Translations under genes and position numbers: made by a program
Part shown: positions 33,261 to 44,404 of the stretch, one piece after another
How positions within the stretch are numbered: position 1 is the stretch's first letter
Layout: every line of letters begins with the position of its first letter
Notes under the pieces: generated by a model
Database searches by the model: none
Seen by the model: the letters and a program-made list of their open reading frames with translations, nothing else
Told to the model about the DNA's origin: nothing
Source of the DNA: Centroberyx gerrardi
Lineage: Eukaryota; Chordata; Actinopteri; Beryciformes; Berycidae
Assembly (NCBI RefSeq): GCF_048128805.1
Contig: NC_135997.1
Location: 23,850,315 to 23,914,314 of the forward strand
Direction of reading: 5' to 3'
DNA: 64,000 nt

Positions 33261-33606
33261 TGGCGTAAAAGGGGTGTAAGTGACATTTTCAGAATTTTAC
33301 AGGAGAGCAAAAACAAACTTTCCATTGATTGTAATTATTTAATTAAAAAAATCATATTTCAGCAATCTTGTATGAATTGTTCAGCGCACTAAAGGCTTGA
33401 CCTGCACTATGCCTTTTGTGCACCAAGCTCAGTGCACTTACCCTTTTTTGCCAAACTAAATTGAAGGTTTTCACTTAGCCTTTATGTTTTCAGCCTTTAT
33501 TTAAAAAAGTAAAATTATAGTGACCATATCCTTTTACCATTTGATAGAGCTCATCAAGAGCTTTAAAATTATATATATATATATATTTACAATATATATG
33601 AAAATG

Positions 33607-33662
<56 letters not shown>

Positions 33663-33705
33663 AACTCATTTTCGCCCAAGATGTCACTTACGCCCCTTTT
33701 GTGCC
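33261..33705. repeat. Inverted-repeat element with (TA)n core
   Basis: A left arm at 33261-33289 (TGGCGTAAAAGGGGTGTAAG, then TGACATTTT) is matched in inverted orientation by 33678-33705 (AAGATGTCACTTACGCCCCT, then TTTGTGCCA). Between the arms are a further related segment (about 33385-33480) and a (TA)n tract at 33610-33658. Related sequence occurs at about 5640-5780 in myo5a intron 3. It is probably a non-autonomous mobile element; no clear target duplication was found. Confidence 0.55.
33610..33658. repeat. (TA)n microsatellite
   Basis: 49 bp of pure TA, inside the inverted-repeat element at 33261-33705. Confidence 0.9.
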
Positions 33706-33885
33706 AAATCCAAATACTTCTCAACGTGGGTTTTTTGTTCGTGTCTAGAGGTAATAAATGACCATGTCGATAAGTATTTTGTAACGCGGTTTTCGCCCCA
33801 TAGCGGCCATGCTGGGGATCACCACGTAATTCCAGCGCAATGGCCTAGTCCGATTTGCTGCTGTCAACACTTCAAACACCTGACC

Positions 33886-34083
33886 ATGGTTATATTTTGT
33901 TGTGTGGTTGGCTGTTCGGAGAAGGTATAGCACAACCACGGAGAAGAAATCATTTTATTGACTTCCAAAGATCAAGGAGAAAACACAAAACAGTTATGAG
34001 AAAAACAACTATGGATAGCCTCAATCAGTCGCAAAGACCTCAAGGCGGTCAGTACGGGGTCTGCTCAGATTATTTCATATCTG
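33886..34083 (+). pseudogene. Broken THAP-domain exon
   Basis: The plus strand starts MVIFCCVVGCSEKV followed by a TAG. After a shift of frame it continues RRRNHFIDFQRSRRKHK and ends QYGVCSDYFISG with a GGTGAGTA donor-like site. THAP zinc fingers have the pattern C-x2-4-C-x35-50-C-x2-H and usually end CSDHFISG. Here the first cysteines and the final cysteine are present, but the last ligand is Tyr instead of His and the frame is broken. No downstream THAP exon was recognised up to 36377. It is best read as a decayed THAP gene or P-element/THAP-derived fragment. Confidence 0.6.
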
Positions 34084-34089
34084 GTGAGT

Positions 34090-36377
34090 AATTTGGACTA
34101 GCTGTATAGCTATCCAAATATACTATCCCAGTAAGAGTCAACAAGAAATCCTCCTCAAGGAAGAAGTGTCTGAATAATTGCTAGCATACACACCATGCAC
34201 TGGTTTCATTGCTTAGTAGTGCAAAGGGAGCGTCACGGTTTACACAGCTGTTGATTTTCCTAGCCTTAACGTTACCTGAACTTTGACTATCACTGCTGTT
34301 TTTCTTAACACCAACTAACTTAGTTACTTACTTACTTGAGTGTGAAAGGCAAACTAATGGGCGTCATAAAATCCGTAATACTGACGCCCAATCCAAATGG
34401 GATGTTGCAGGACTTCGTTTGTAACGCAGTTTAGCACTTTCAGCGTCAGTTATAGAGTTGGCTAACGTTACGTTTTTTGTGTTCATGTAGCGTCACCAGC
34501 GGGCCTCGGGTACGGTTGCTATGGTATTTAGAACGCCTCTGCAAAGGGCCTGTTATTCATCTCGGGGAAACGAGGTCTATAATGTACTAAAATAAGCCCG
34601 AATGTCCGAGTCAGTAATGTATCTAACACTGTTGGTGGTATTTATAGCGGAGTGTTTTATGGATTAACCTTAAAATAGTGACAAGACAGTGTTTGAATCT
34701 AGGCCTGTGGCATGCCTTTCCTAATGAGATTTGTGGAAATTATATAAATTATCATCCCTCTGTTTCCACGTTTCTGCTTTCTTCCCCCAGGTTACTGAGC
34801 TTTAAGTCTGGGAAGATACAGTTACCCTAACCAGGGGTTACTTAATAGTCTTTGCTCAACATAAAAAAAAACAACAACCTGCAACATGTTATTATTTTTA
34901 GACTTAAGGTTGTAAAATGTCTGATCATTTAAATAAAAAAATGCTAACATGATGAAGTTTTAATTTCACACCAGCAGTCTTTTGCAGAGAGTAGGTGTGA
35001 GATTTTTTTTTCAGGTTGTGGTCATTTCATTTCAGATTGAAACTCTTAAAATACCAACAGAGAGCACTTTTCTTATCCTTTCTTTGCCTTGGTGTGTGGT
35101 GTGTGAACATGGAACAGAGAACACGGTGGGAAAATTAAGAACACAAAGACACATAACAGATTTTAGGATTGCTTTAAGAAGATATATAGATATATTTTTT
35201 TCCAGATTTGAATATTAATGTCAAAAATACATACTATGATATACAGAGTTTGCACTACATCATCTTAGCATGACAGACGTCACATGAGTAGTAACTGAAA
35301 TATTAATTTAAATATTAAATAAACTGATGGAAGGTAAACTGAAAGTAAATGTGTAAACACTAAACTAAGGTTACTCTTTTCTATTGCAACACTTCCAATA
35401 AAGTGGTTCTGTAACAGTACAAAAAAGTATTAGAATATTACTATTTTTTTGTTTCATTTCCAGTTATAATGGAAAAAAAACACAGTGCGCTTCTGATGTT
35501 CTGCTGTGATGCTTTCGATTTAATCTGGCTTGATTGCTTGTTCGGCTTCTTCAGTGGTCCATGGTTGTCTGTGTTTGTTGGAGCACATCTCGGGGACGGA
35601 GTTGCACCACAGTCTGCCACCCATGCCCGCTTTCGCATGGACTCCCCCTACTCCGAGCTCGGCAGTCTGAGTCACGGGGTCAAAGCCGAATTCACTTTCA
35701 GTTCAATTACTCGAGGAAGTGGATTTTCTTCAAAGATCAAAAACTTAAAATCTTTTGCCACAAAAAGGTTCTCCCATCCCATCAATACAGAAATAGAGAT
35801 TCAAGGCTTATTCCAATTAAACTAACATTTTGAATGAACTGAGAGTGAACTGACCCCAACTCTGCTGAGTGGATTTAGGTGTCTAACTGCCTCTGAAGAC
35901 CATCACTGTGCTCTCCTCTCCTGCCAGACGCTGGAGAGGATACACACACCAGTAGTAAGGCCCGAGAAGGGGAAAAAAGTTACCTATCAAATCTGATAAG
36001 GCCTTGTTGACCAGGAGAACAGGATCTAAAACAGAAACCCATGCACTGTGACCTCAGCCACCACAACCTTGGACCTGGCTTCTCTGATCCGAGGTCGCGC
36101 ACTAAACAGAGAATAAGGTTTCATTTTTTTGATAAAGTCTCCTAGGCTCTTAGCCCTCCTGTGTCTGTTCTGGGCGACAGGAAGGGATGGAACTTAAAAA
36201 AGGTCGAGGGCACCGGCCCGGTGAGTCTAGTCGACTGCCGTCCTTGTACCCCTTCTCTTTCAGACCCTATTAAAACACTAGCCGCGGGCTAACGGGCCGA
36301 GTAAAGTTCCATCCCTGGTAACGGGGTGTGAGTTAAGCTTCAGTAGCGGCCTGCCGGGTGAGGGAGGGAGCCGGGCC
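34090..36377. other. Intergenic / probable atosa 3' UTR
   Basis: No recognisable coding exon is seen on either strand. The part adjoining 36378 should be the atosa 3' UTR, but no canonical minus-strand AATAAA stands out; ATTAAA variants occur near 35517 and 34957. The longest open frame (plus, 35469-35825) matches no family I know. Confidence 0.45.
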
Positions 36378-36531
36378 TCAGCAGCGGGGGGAGAAAGGCG
36401 GGTCAGCGGGAGACTCTGTGAAGGACTGGAGCTCATACGCAGCACCGCTGTCCACCTCCATGGACTTCCTGGAAAACAGCAGACGGATGTCCCTGTGGAG
36501 GTAGATCTTCCCAGACTTAGAGCTCTGGAAC
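36378..36531 (-). CDS. atosa: atosa last coding exon
   Basis: It completes an Arg codon, then FQSSKSGKIYLHRDIRLLFS, RKSMEVDSGAAYELQSFTES, PADPPFSPRC and TGA. Human ends SPTNPQFSPRC, so the C-terminus is intact. Confidence 0.96.
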
Positions 36532-39500
36532 CTGGTTGGAGGGGGACGGAAAGAGAGGATAAACTCTATTACTACTTAATGCATTTCAACAAGTCTTTTG
36601 TATAAATGTCTTATTGTAAATGTGACATGAAACAGTTCTAAATAGTGTACTGTTTCTGCAGAAAACACTCAATAATAATAATAATAATAATAATGATAGT
36701 AATAATAATAGTAATAGTAATAGTAATAATAGTAATAATAGTGGTAATAGTAATTCTGGTGTGAAAATCCTACAGTATGTCTTAGACACACTTTTAAGCC
36801 ATCTCACCTCAGATGAACGAGGTAGCGCAGGGTGCGGCCCTGGCCCAGGGCGAGGGGCTTCCTGCTGGTGTGTGTGTGTGTGTCGCGGCGGACGGGAACA
36901 GAGAAGGTCCTCTGGCGTAGGAAGGTCTGGTGTCCGGCTGGCATGGCTCGTAGGTCGTACACCACCACAAACATCTTCACCACCGTCTTGTTAGGGTTGA
37001 ATAAGGTCTGACCGACACAATCGGAGAGCAGAGGGTTTTACACTCGGGGCAGGATTTACACAGAAACAGATACACTGGATTTGCAACTCTGTGACCCAGA
37101 TTGTCTTTAATCACCAAGTGCAATAAATATACAGGGATTTATCTTGACAACATTGGTGCAAAGAGATACTAACACCACATGTTGGCACACATAGCACAAG
37201 GACACCAGAACCTTACATTCAGTGCAAGGGACATACTTCACACATCAGACTATACATATGGCCCAACAAATACAGACTGAGTACTTCATACTCTATAGCT
37301 AGCTCCAAAGTTATGTGACACAAGCATTAGGCTTCTTGTCAGCTCTGCATATCAGAAGTGATGCAGCTATTGACTCAGTACTGACTGTCTTGGTCCAAGA
37401 CGGCATCAGTGAATTATGAGCTTCTGTCCAATTTCAAACCATTACTAATATTTAATTGAGACAATGAAAAGTAAAACCTAAAGTAGGATCAAGTCTATAT
37501 ATACTGTATATTGTATATCTACATGCCAAATTAAAAAAATCACAACAAAGGTGAATTCATTCATTTGTGCTTTTACAAGCATTAGAGTTGCATTAGTCTG
37601 AGTATGGTCTGGCCACCACTGTAACATTCCCCCACTCTATTGAGACTTTGTGTCAAAGACATCTTGCCCCCCTGCCCTCATGTCTGTATCCAACATGGTG
37701 AATTTGCCTCTTTCTCCACTAGGGGTCTCCCTTTCCGTGTGTTACCAGGTGTAATCCCTTCTTTGTTCACTTCCATTTTCATTCCATGGTGCACATATTC
37801 CATTCAAAGAACATCCGTACCTGTGTAAAAATATAACAACAAAAAAAGTTAAAAAACCCTCACCACTTGAATGGTTCCTGATGGAGGTACGCGGTAGCCC
37901 CTTTTCCCCAGGGATTCCAGGTTGATCACACCCTGCGAGAAAACACAGTGACAACCGCCATGTCACAAACACGTACACAGGTCATGACACACAGATGCAG
38001 CTCACACACACACAAAGACAGTGCGTGACGCCACCTCTACCACTTGTAGGTATGGCTTTCAGCTCACGGCTCAATCACACAGGCTGGAGCAAGAGTGAAC
38101 CAAAATGACTGAATTATTGATCGAGTGACTGAAAAAAGTAACCTCACCATATATGGCGAGGGAGCGTTGTCATCGGAGACGCTGTAGAATGACACGTCCA
38201 CAGGCAAGGTCATGTGACTAGGGCAGAAGGACCCGCTGGCACCAACCTCCGCTGTGAAACCCTCCACCGTCCCTAAAGGCTCCAGGCGGTAGTTCAGCAC
38301 ACACTCCTGTCAGGAGAAAAAAAATCATGTTTTTTTCCTGTCAAAATCCAACAAACCTTTGATTTTCACTTTGACCTTTGACTTTCCCACCCATGGCAGG
38401 AAACTCACTTTTTCATCCACTGACCAAAGACTGATGGATTCCAAAATTCAATGCCCACTTTCACTGTTTTTGAGAGCCAAGTGCTTTTGAGAAAAAAGCC
38501 TTGTTGGATAGCCGCCACAATGGCTGTTAGGGTAGACAAACACAGCTGCCACAGGCAAAATGTACAAGCCGTTGGAGGGTGGCTAGTTTTAATTTCCCAT
38601 AAAAGAAGAGAAAAGCATCGCACACTCTAGCTCCATATGCGTAATATTTTTTACTGACAATGTTTCGACATGAGGCTTTCTTCTTGGTCTTACAAATGCA
38701 ATGCTTTTTCTTCTTTCATGTGAGATTTCTGTGCCAGTGATTGTTAGTGATTAACACCTCATGAACTTCCTTTAAGGGTTTGTAACTTCTACACAACAGT
38801 TTTAATTTCCCACCGTGAGCCCATCTGTGGCAGTCAGTTTGAATCCCTCTCATTAGCATTCAGTTTAATTCATTTGGGGACGCAAAATGGCATGCGTGAA
38901 GGTAACCCATTCTCAAAAAAGCTGATGATTCTGAGCCTGTGTGTGTGTGTGTGTGTGTGTGTGTTATACCTCAAAGTTTCCCAGCAGACTGAGACTGGCA
39001 GGTGGAGCGCTGGCACTGAACAGCTGGTGGGGCTCATCTGTGTCCTCCTCTCTCTTTGGGCACACCCTGAAGGGTTAAAGCACACACACAAACACACTTG
39101 ATAAGCTTGCTTTTTGTGCTTGATGTAAATCAGTCTTAAGGTTCTTGTGTGACAAACATTGCTAGTTCATTTGAGTCCAGGGTGACAAAATAAAACGTCT
39201 CAGGCTGAATTTTTTTTTTGGTGTAAACTAAAGATGATAGCTGCCCTCTCCAAATGTTAGATTGTTAGACTGGCATTATTTCACAGGAAGAATACAATTT
39301 GAACCAGCAGTAAACATTTTTGTCATGTTTGTCCACTGGTCACATTGGCTGATAAATCCCTAAATTCACCAGTCACTTATATTTTTTAAACCAACCAGCT
39401 ACCTTTGGTTTAGAATAGAATGATGGTTGGTTACTACCTTATAGTGGCTGAAAGATGAGACTACCTTACCAGCCACAGCCAAAATTTACTTTCCACCCTG

Positions 39501-42500
39501 AATGTCAAACTCGTAAGCTTCATCAAAAGAAGCACTGAACTGCCACCCACATCTGCCTTGTGTAGTAGGTGCTGTGGAGCCCTGTGTATATAAAGCCAGT
39601 TCAGTTCTGTCTGCCATTTTGAGCTTAATGTGTGTGATTCTAGGTGCAGTCGCACTACAGCAGAGCTGCAGCAGGTGGCAGTGTGAGAGGCAAAGTCAAC
39701 AGAATGGGGTTGACCCGGCCACTCAGAATAACACTCATACTGTAAGACACAGGCAATCCTCCTACATCCTACTGCTGATGTCAGGTTCTGTTAGTGTCTC
39801 GGGCTTTGAGCACTCTCGACTGAAGCAAATGTCCAGCCCAATATAGACCTTGGTCCTATGATTTTAGACAGCTCAATTAATACTGGTGGTGAACACAACT
39901 CTAAAATTATAATAATAATAATGAATCTTTATTTAAAAGCACATCTCAAAGTGCTACAAGAAAATAAGGAAAAGACAATAGAAAGAAAAAAAATGGGGTA
40001 AAAGCAGTGGTTAGCAGGTCACAGAAATGACCTTCTTTAGAAAAAGGTTTTGAGATCACAGGACAACATGGGTAATGTACATGTTATTTCACAAAATCAG
40101 TGAAGAAGTGTTTTGTTTTTCTGAAATACGTCAGCCACTGCTTACGCCTACAACTTTTCAACACAGAGGAAAAAAAGCAGACAAAACTCACAACTCAAGC
40201 AGAGTTTGCCTTGCTGGCAGGTACACACAGCGACAGCTGAAATGTCGCAAAGTGAGAAAAAGAAGTTTGGGAGAAAAAAAAAATGTGCAAACTATGAGAA
40301 ATTCAACTGAAGTTCACTGGAAAACAATAGGTTCTTTGTCCTATAACTATTACTCCTGCAGGGATACGCACCTTGTAATAATCACAAACATCATTCCACA
40401 CTCCCGGACTGTATTACACTAGAGAAAATTAACCTGGCCTCCTCCAGTAAAACTAATCCCATCTGGACAGGGCTCTACATGGGGAGTTGGTGAGTCGAGT
40501 CTCCTAACTACAGTAAGCAAGATCCCAGGTGAGGGAATGTGTACCTTTTCCCAGAGGCCCACGGCAGACCCTTACAGCCAGTCAGAGAGGTGTCCAGGTC
40601 AAAGTAGCCCGTCTGGTTTTTCCTCTGAGGAACCTGCCGCAGACACACAGGACATGATTAAGAATACACAGAGCAACCGGCACACTATCCCAAGTCATAC
40701 CAGAGCTCAGTGGAGACGTCTTTTTTTTGTTTTAATCAAGGACTCCTGAAATGAAACAATTAGGATCACGGGAAAGGAATTTAAGAGCATGAGCTGGGAG
40801 AGTAATTGAAAGCGTCCATCCCTACTTTGATGAGTTTCTAGGGCTATATCTCGGCTGTCAGGCAAAAACACATGTAGCAAAATGTAAAGTTTTCCAGGAA
40901 TGGATATTTTTGAAATTATACACTGGGTTTTAACAGGCTTTAAGGATTCTAGAGTCATGAAAGTCACAATAGACAAATATAAATGACCATGTCTGATGGA
41001 AAAAAAATGTCAAAATATGAAGGTATCCCTGTAACGTTTGTGTACTGTATGTGCTCTGATGTGTTTGTGTGAATACTGTATGTGTGTGCGAGTATGTGTT
41101 TGTGAGCCTGTGTGTGTGAGTTTCCATGAGAGTCAAGTGTGTGTGTATATTCACGTGTGATGATCAACAGACAATCTGACAATCTCAGTTCAACAGGAAC
41201 TTAGTCAGAGTGCCGCTGTGGTTGATGAGGCTCAGATGAGTCGCGTGGCTGAAACTCTTTTGTGTGTGTGTGTGTTAACCTTGGCTAACTATCCACAGGC
41301 CCAGGAGCGGTAGAGCCTGCTGACGGATATTTCAAAGTCTCTTTATGACAAACACTCACAGGCTGGCTGCTTACAGTGGTGAGAGTATTGTGAGTCATGG
41401 TTCAGATGGCTGGAAAATAAGGCTAGTTTTGTGTGGTTGGATGACAAACACAAATGCATGGACACTGACAATGATTACAAGTCATAGCTAAGCCAGCTTG
41501 TGTGTGTGTGTGCCCATGAGCCTGCATGTGTCAGTGTCTTTCTAACAAATGTACAAATTAGCAATGATTATGAGTCTGAGCTAAGCCAGTTTCGGTGTGT
41601 TTCACACGTCCTGTGTGTGTGTGTGTGTGTGTGTTCCGTACAGGGCTGGAGAGCAGAGGCAGGCCAGTGCAGGGGTGGAAGGCCTTGGTCGCTGTGGCGT
41701 CTAATGAGTGTCGATTCTGTTTCTTCCAGCTGTTGCAGGGCCGCAGAGGGGAGGGGCTGTGAGCTCGCTGGAGCACAGAGACAGGAGAGAGATCAAGACA
41801 GCTGGCAAGGAAACCAATATTACAAGTATTCATCAAACCATGTTGTCATAGGTATGCCATGTTGATCACCACATCCCAGCTGCTTCTCACAACAAACTCA
41901 TTAAACATAAACAGTGGGTTCAAATGAAGAGATTCCTTCCAAAATGAGATCTGTGATTTGAAAAATGTGACGCCTACTGTTAGATATTGACTGATAAATG
42001 AAAACAAATTTTGGTCCTTAAGGAGGTAATGTAAGCACTTGGTTGACAAAATGAAAACATTTAAATGTTACATTTCCCCAAAGTGGATATACAGAGTTTT
42101 AGAATAGTAATTCTAAAACTCTTCATTAGTAATTCTTCAAATTATTAATGTTAGTTTAACCAAGCCTTGTCTATTCAACCAGAATGTTCATAAAAAAAAT
42201 AAAACAATGATAATGATGCACTGATGTTGCTCTGGTGACATTTTGTGGCAACTGATATGGGCAACATTTCCTTTAGTAGGGATGAGGAATGGCAACTGGG
42301 ACAAAACCACTGTAGGTAAATGGGCTACAAGACATAAAAGTATAATGAAAAACTGCCAATTTAGATTGCCCCAAAATATTATCCAATGCCCATGTATCAT
42401 GTTCCTAGCTGTAATGAGTCCCTTACCAGGACAGTACTGGGGGGTGTCATGTCCGGACTGGGGGGGCTGGAGCTGCCAGATCTCAGAGGTGCCTGGTTCT

Positions 42501-44359
42501 CATCCTGGGGGGCAGTGGGCTGGACTGGTGCATAAGTCTGCGTCTGGGTCTGCATCTGCATCTGCATCTGGGACTGAGGCTGAGGCTTGCTGTGGTTCTG
42601 GCTTAAGTGACAGTTCAGGACTGGGCTGGTGTTGGTGTGAGTCCAACTGTAGATCTGGGTGGCTCTCGGGCCGTTCTCCAGCAGGGGGAAGGGAGAGGGG
42701 GTTTCAGGGCCGCTGGGCGTCCGGGCTCTGGGCTCTTCCTGTGGGGGGGTCTGTAAACGCTGACCAGCCTGGGCGTGGGACTGGCCTTTGAATCGGGGGT
42801 CTTCAAGTGTAAAGTGAGCACCGTTTTGGGCCCGGGGAGAATGGCGTTCGGCCCCCAGCTCAACTCGGGGCTTGTCTGTGCAAACAGGCGTGTGTGTGGC
42901 GGCGGTGCGTGCACCTCTGTGAGGTTCGTGGCCGGGCGCGTGGCCGTTGGTGCAGCCGTTGGTGGCCGTGTGTGAGGCTTGTGGGGTGTGTGTGGTGTGC
43001 GAGTACGTGCGGACCGTGTGTGTGACTGTTGTTGTGTGCGTGCGGTGCAGGGGGCTGCCGCTCCTGCTGTGCATGGGAGACAGAGAGGGGACAGACAGTC
43101 TCTCCTGGATGAGTCTAGTGATGTCGTGTACTGCCTGGGCAATGAGTGAGCTGTCTCTCTCCCTCTCTCTGTCTTTTTCCCTCTCTCTGTCTCTCTCCCT
43201 CTCTCCGTTTCTCTCCTCCTCTCTGTCTCTTGTCTCAGTCAGTTTCAGCTTCCTGCAGGCTGCAGGCTTGGGGGAGGAGCTTTCCCGTTTGCTAAAAGAA
43301 GTGTCAGTGACCGGCGTGTCGAAGGGGTTGGGCCGCACGCGTCCCACGGGCTCATAGGGCGGTACCTCGGGCTCTTTGGTCTTATTGACAGTCACGTCGT
43401 CGTGGTTACTGCCCCACATGGCTTTGGGAGGGGTGTCGGGCGAGAACAGGCCGGGGGGAAGAGGTGGCGCTGTGGGGTCGCAGAAATTGAGCCTCTGTGC
43501 GATGCGGGCGATCACTTCCTGTCTCTCCTGCAGCAGCGAGCCTATCAGGGGGTTGGTCTCTGTGGCGGTGGGCCTTGGGGAGGGGCAGCGGGGCGGCTCA
43601 GCCAAGGAGAACGTCTTGAAGGCCCTCAGTGGCTCGGGGACGGGACTCTTGGAGCTCTCGCCGCTGTTTGTGCCGGGCCCGTAGTCCTCGACTTGCACAG
43701 GGTCAGAGGAGCCGTTGAGGGCGGAGTACAACCACCTCCCTGCCTTACCCGTGGGGAGTGGAGAGGGGGAGTGGGAGCGGGAGGGCGTGGGGGAGTGGGA
43801 GGGCCGGTGGAACAGGGGGGAACCCTGGCGGTGCGGGACATTGACCTGGGGAAGCTCTCCGTTCTGATATGCGTGGCCGTGGCCGTCACCAGGCTCCTGG
43901 CTCCTCTTGCCGTAGAGAGGAGGCACAGCAGTGTGGGACAGGCTGTTGATGGGTATGTTGTTAATGGGAAGGTTAGGTATGGGTAATGCATTGATGGCAA
44001 GGCCCGACATGGGGTTAGGGCTCTTGCTGTAGAGGGGCAGGTTAGAGTTGTGAAGGAGGTTGTCTTTGCTGGGGTCCTGGCTCTTTTTGAGGATGGGCAG
44101 GCCGCCGTGGCTGTTGAGGTTGGGATTGAGGTTGGGGGTCTTGCTGTAAAGTGGAGGCAGGCCGGTGTGGATGCTGCAGGCCAGAGTGGGGTAGGTGGGC
44201 TGGCGGGGGAGCGACTGGACCCGAACCCGCAGCGCTATGCTCTGGGACACATTGGGGACGGGGAAGAGGTGCTCCGACGGCGGCTGGGAGAACTGCCACA
44301 CCAACTCCTCATCAGCAGCACTGATCCTGTTAGACAGAGAGAGAGAGAGAGCGAGAGAG

Positions 44360-44404
<45 letters not shown>

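Noticed and set aside
35469..35825. 118-aa plus-strand frame between arpp19 and atosa
   Set aside because: No family similarity recognised, and no good splice or start context; it lies where the atosa 3' UTR is expected on the other strand.
41500..41865. 121-aa plus-strand frame overlapping 41642-41767
   Set aside because: It is antisense to atosa exon 6, which matches the human protein and has correct phases.
43402..43986. Long plus-strand open frames (up to 194 aa) across 42243-44488
   Set aside because: They are antisense shadows of the GC-rich 1,900-bp atosa exon, whose minus-strand frame matches FAM214A and is bounded by proper splice sites.
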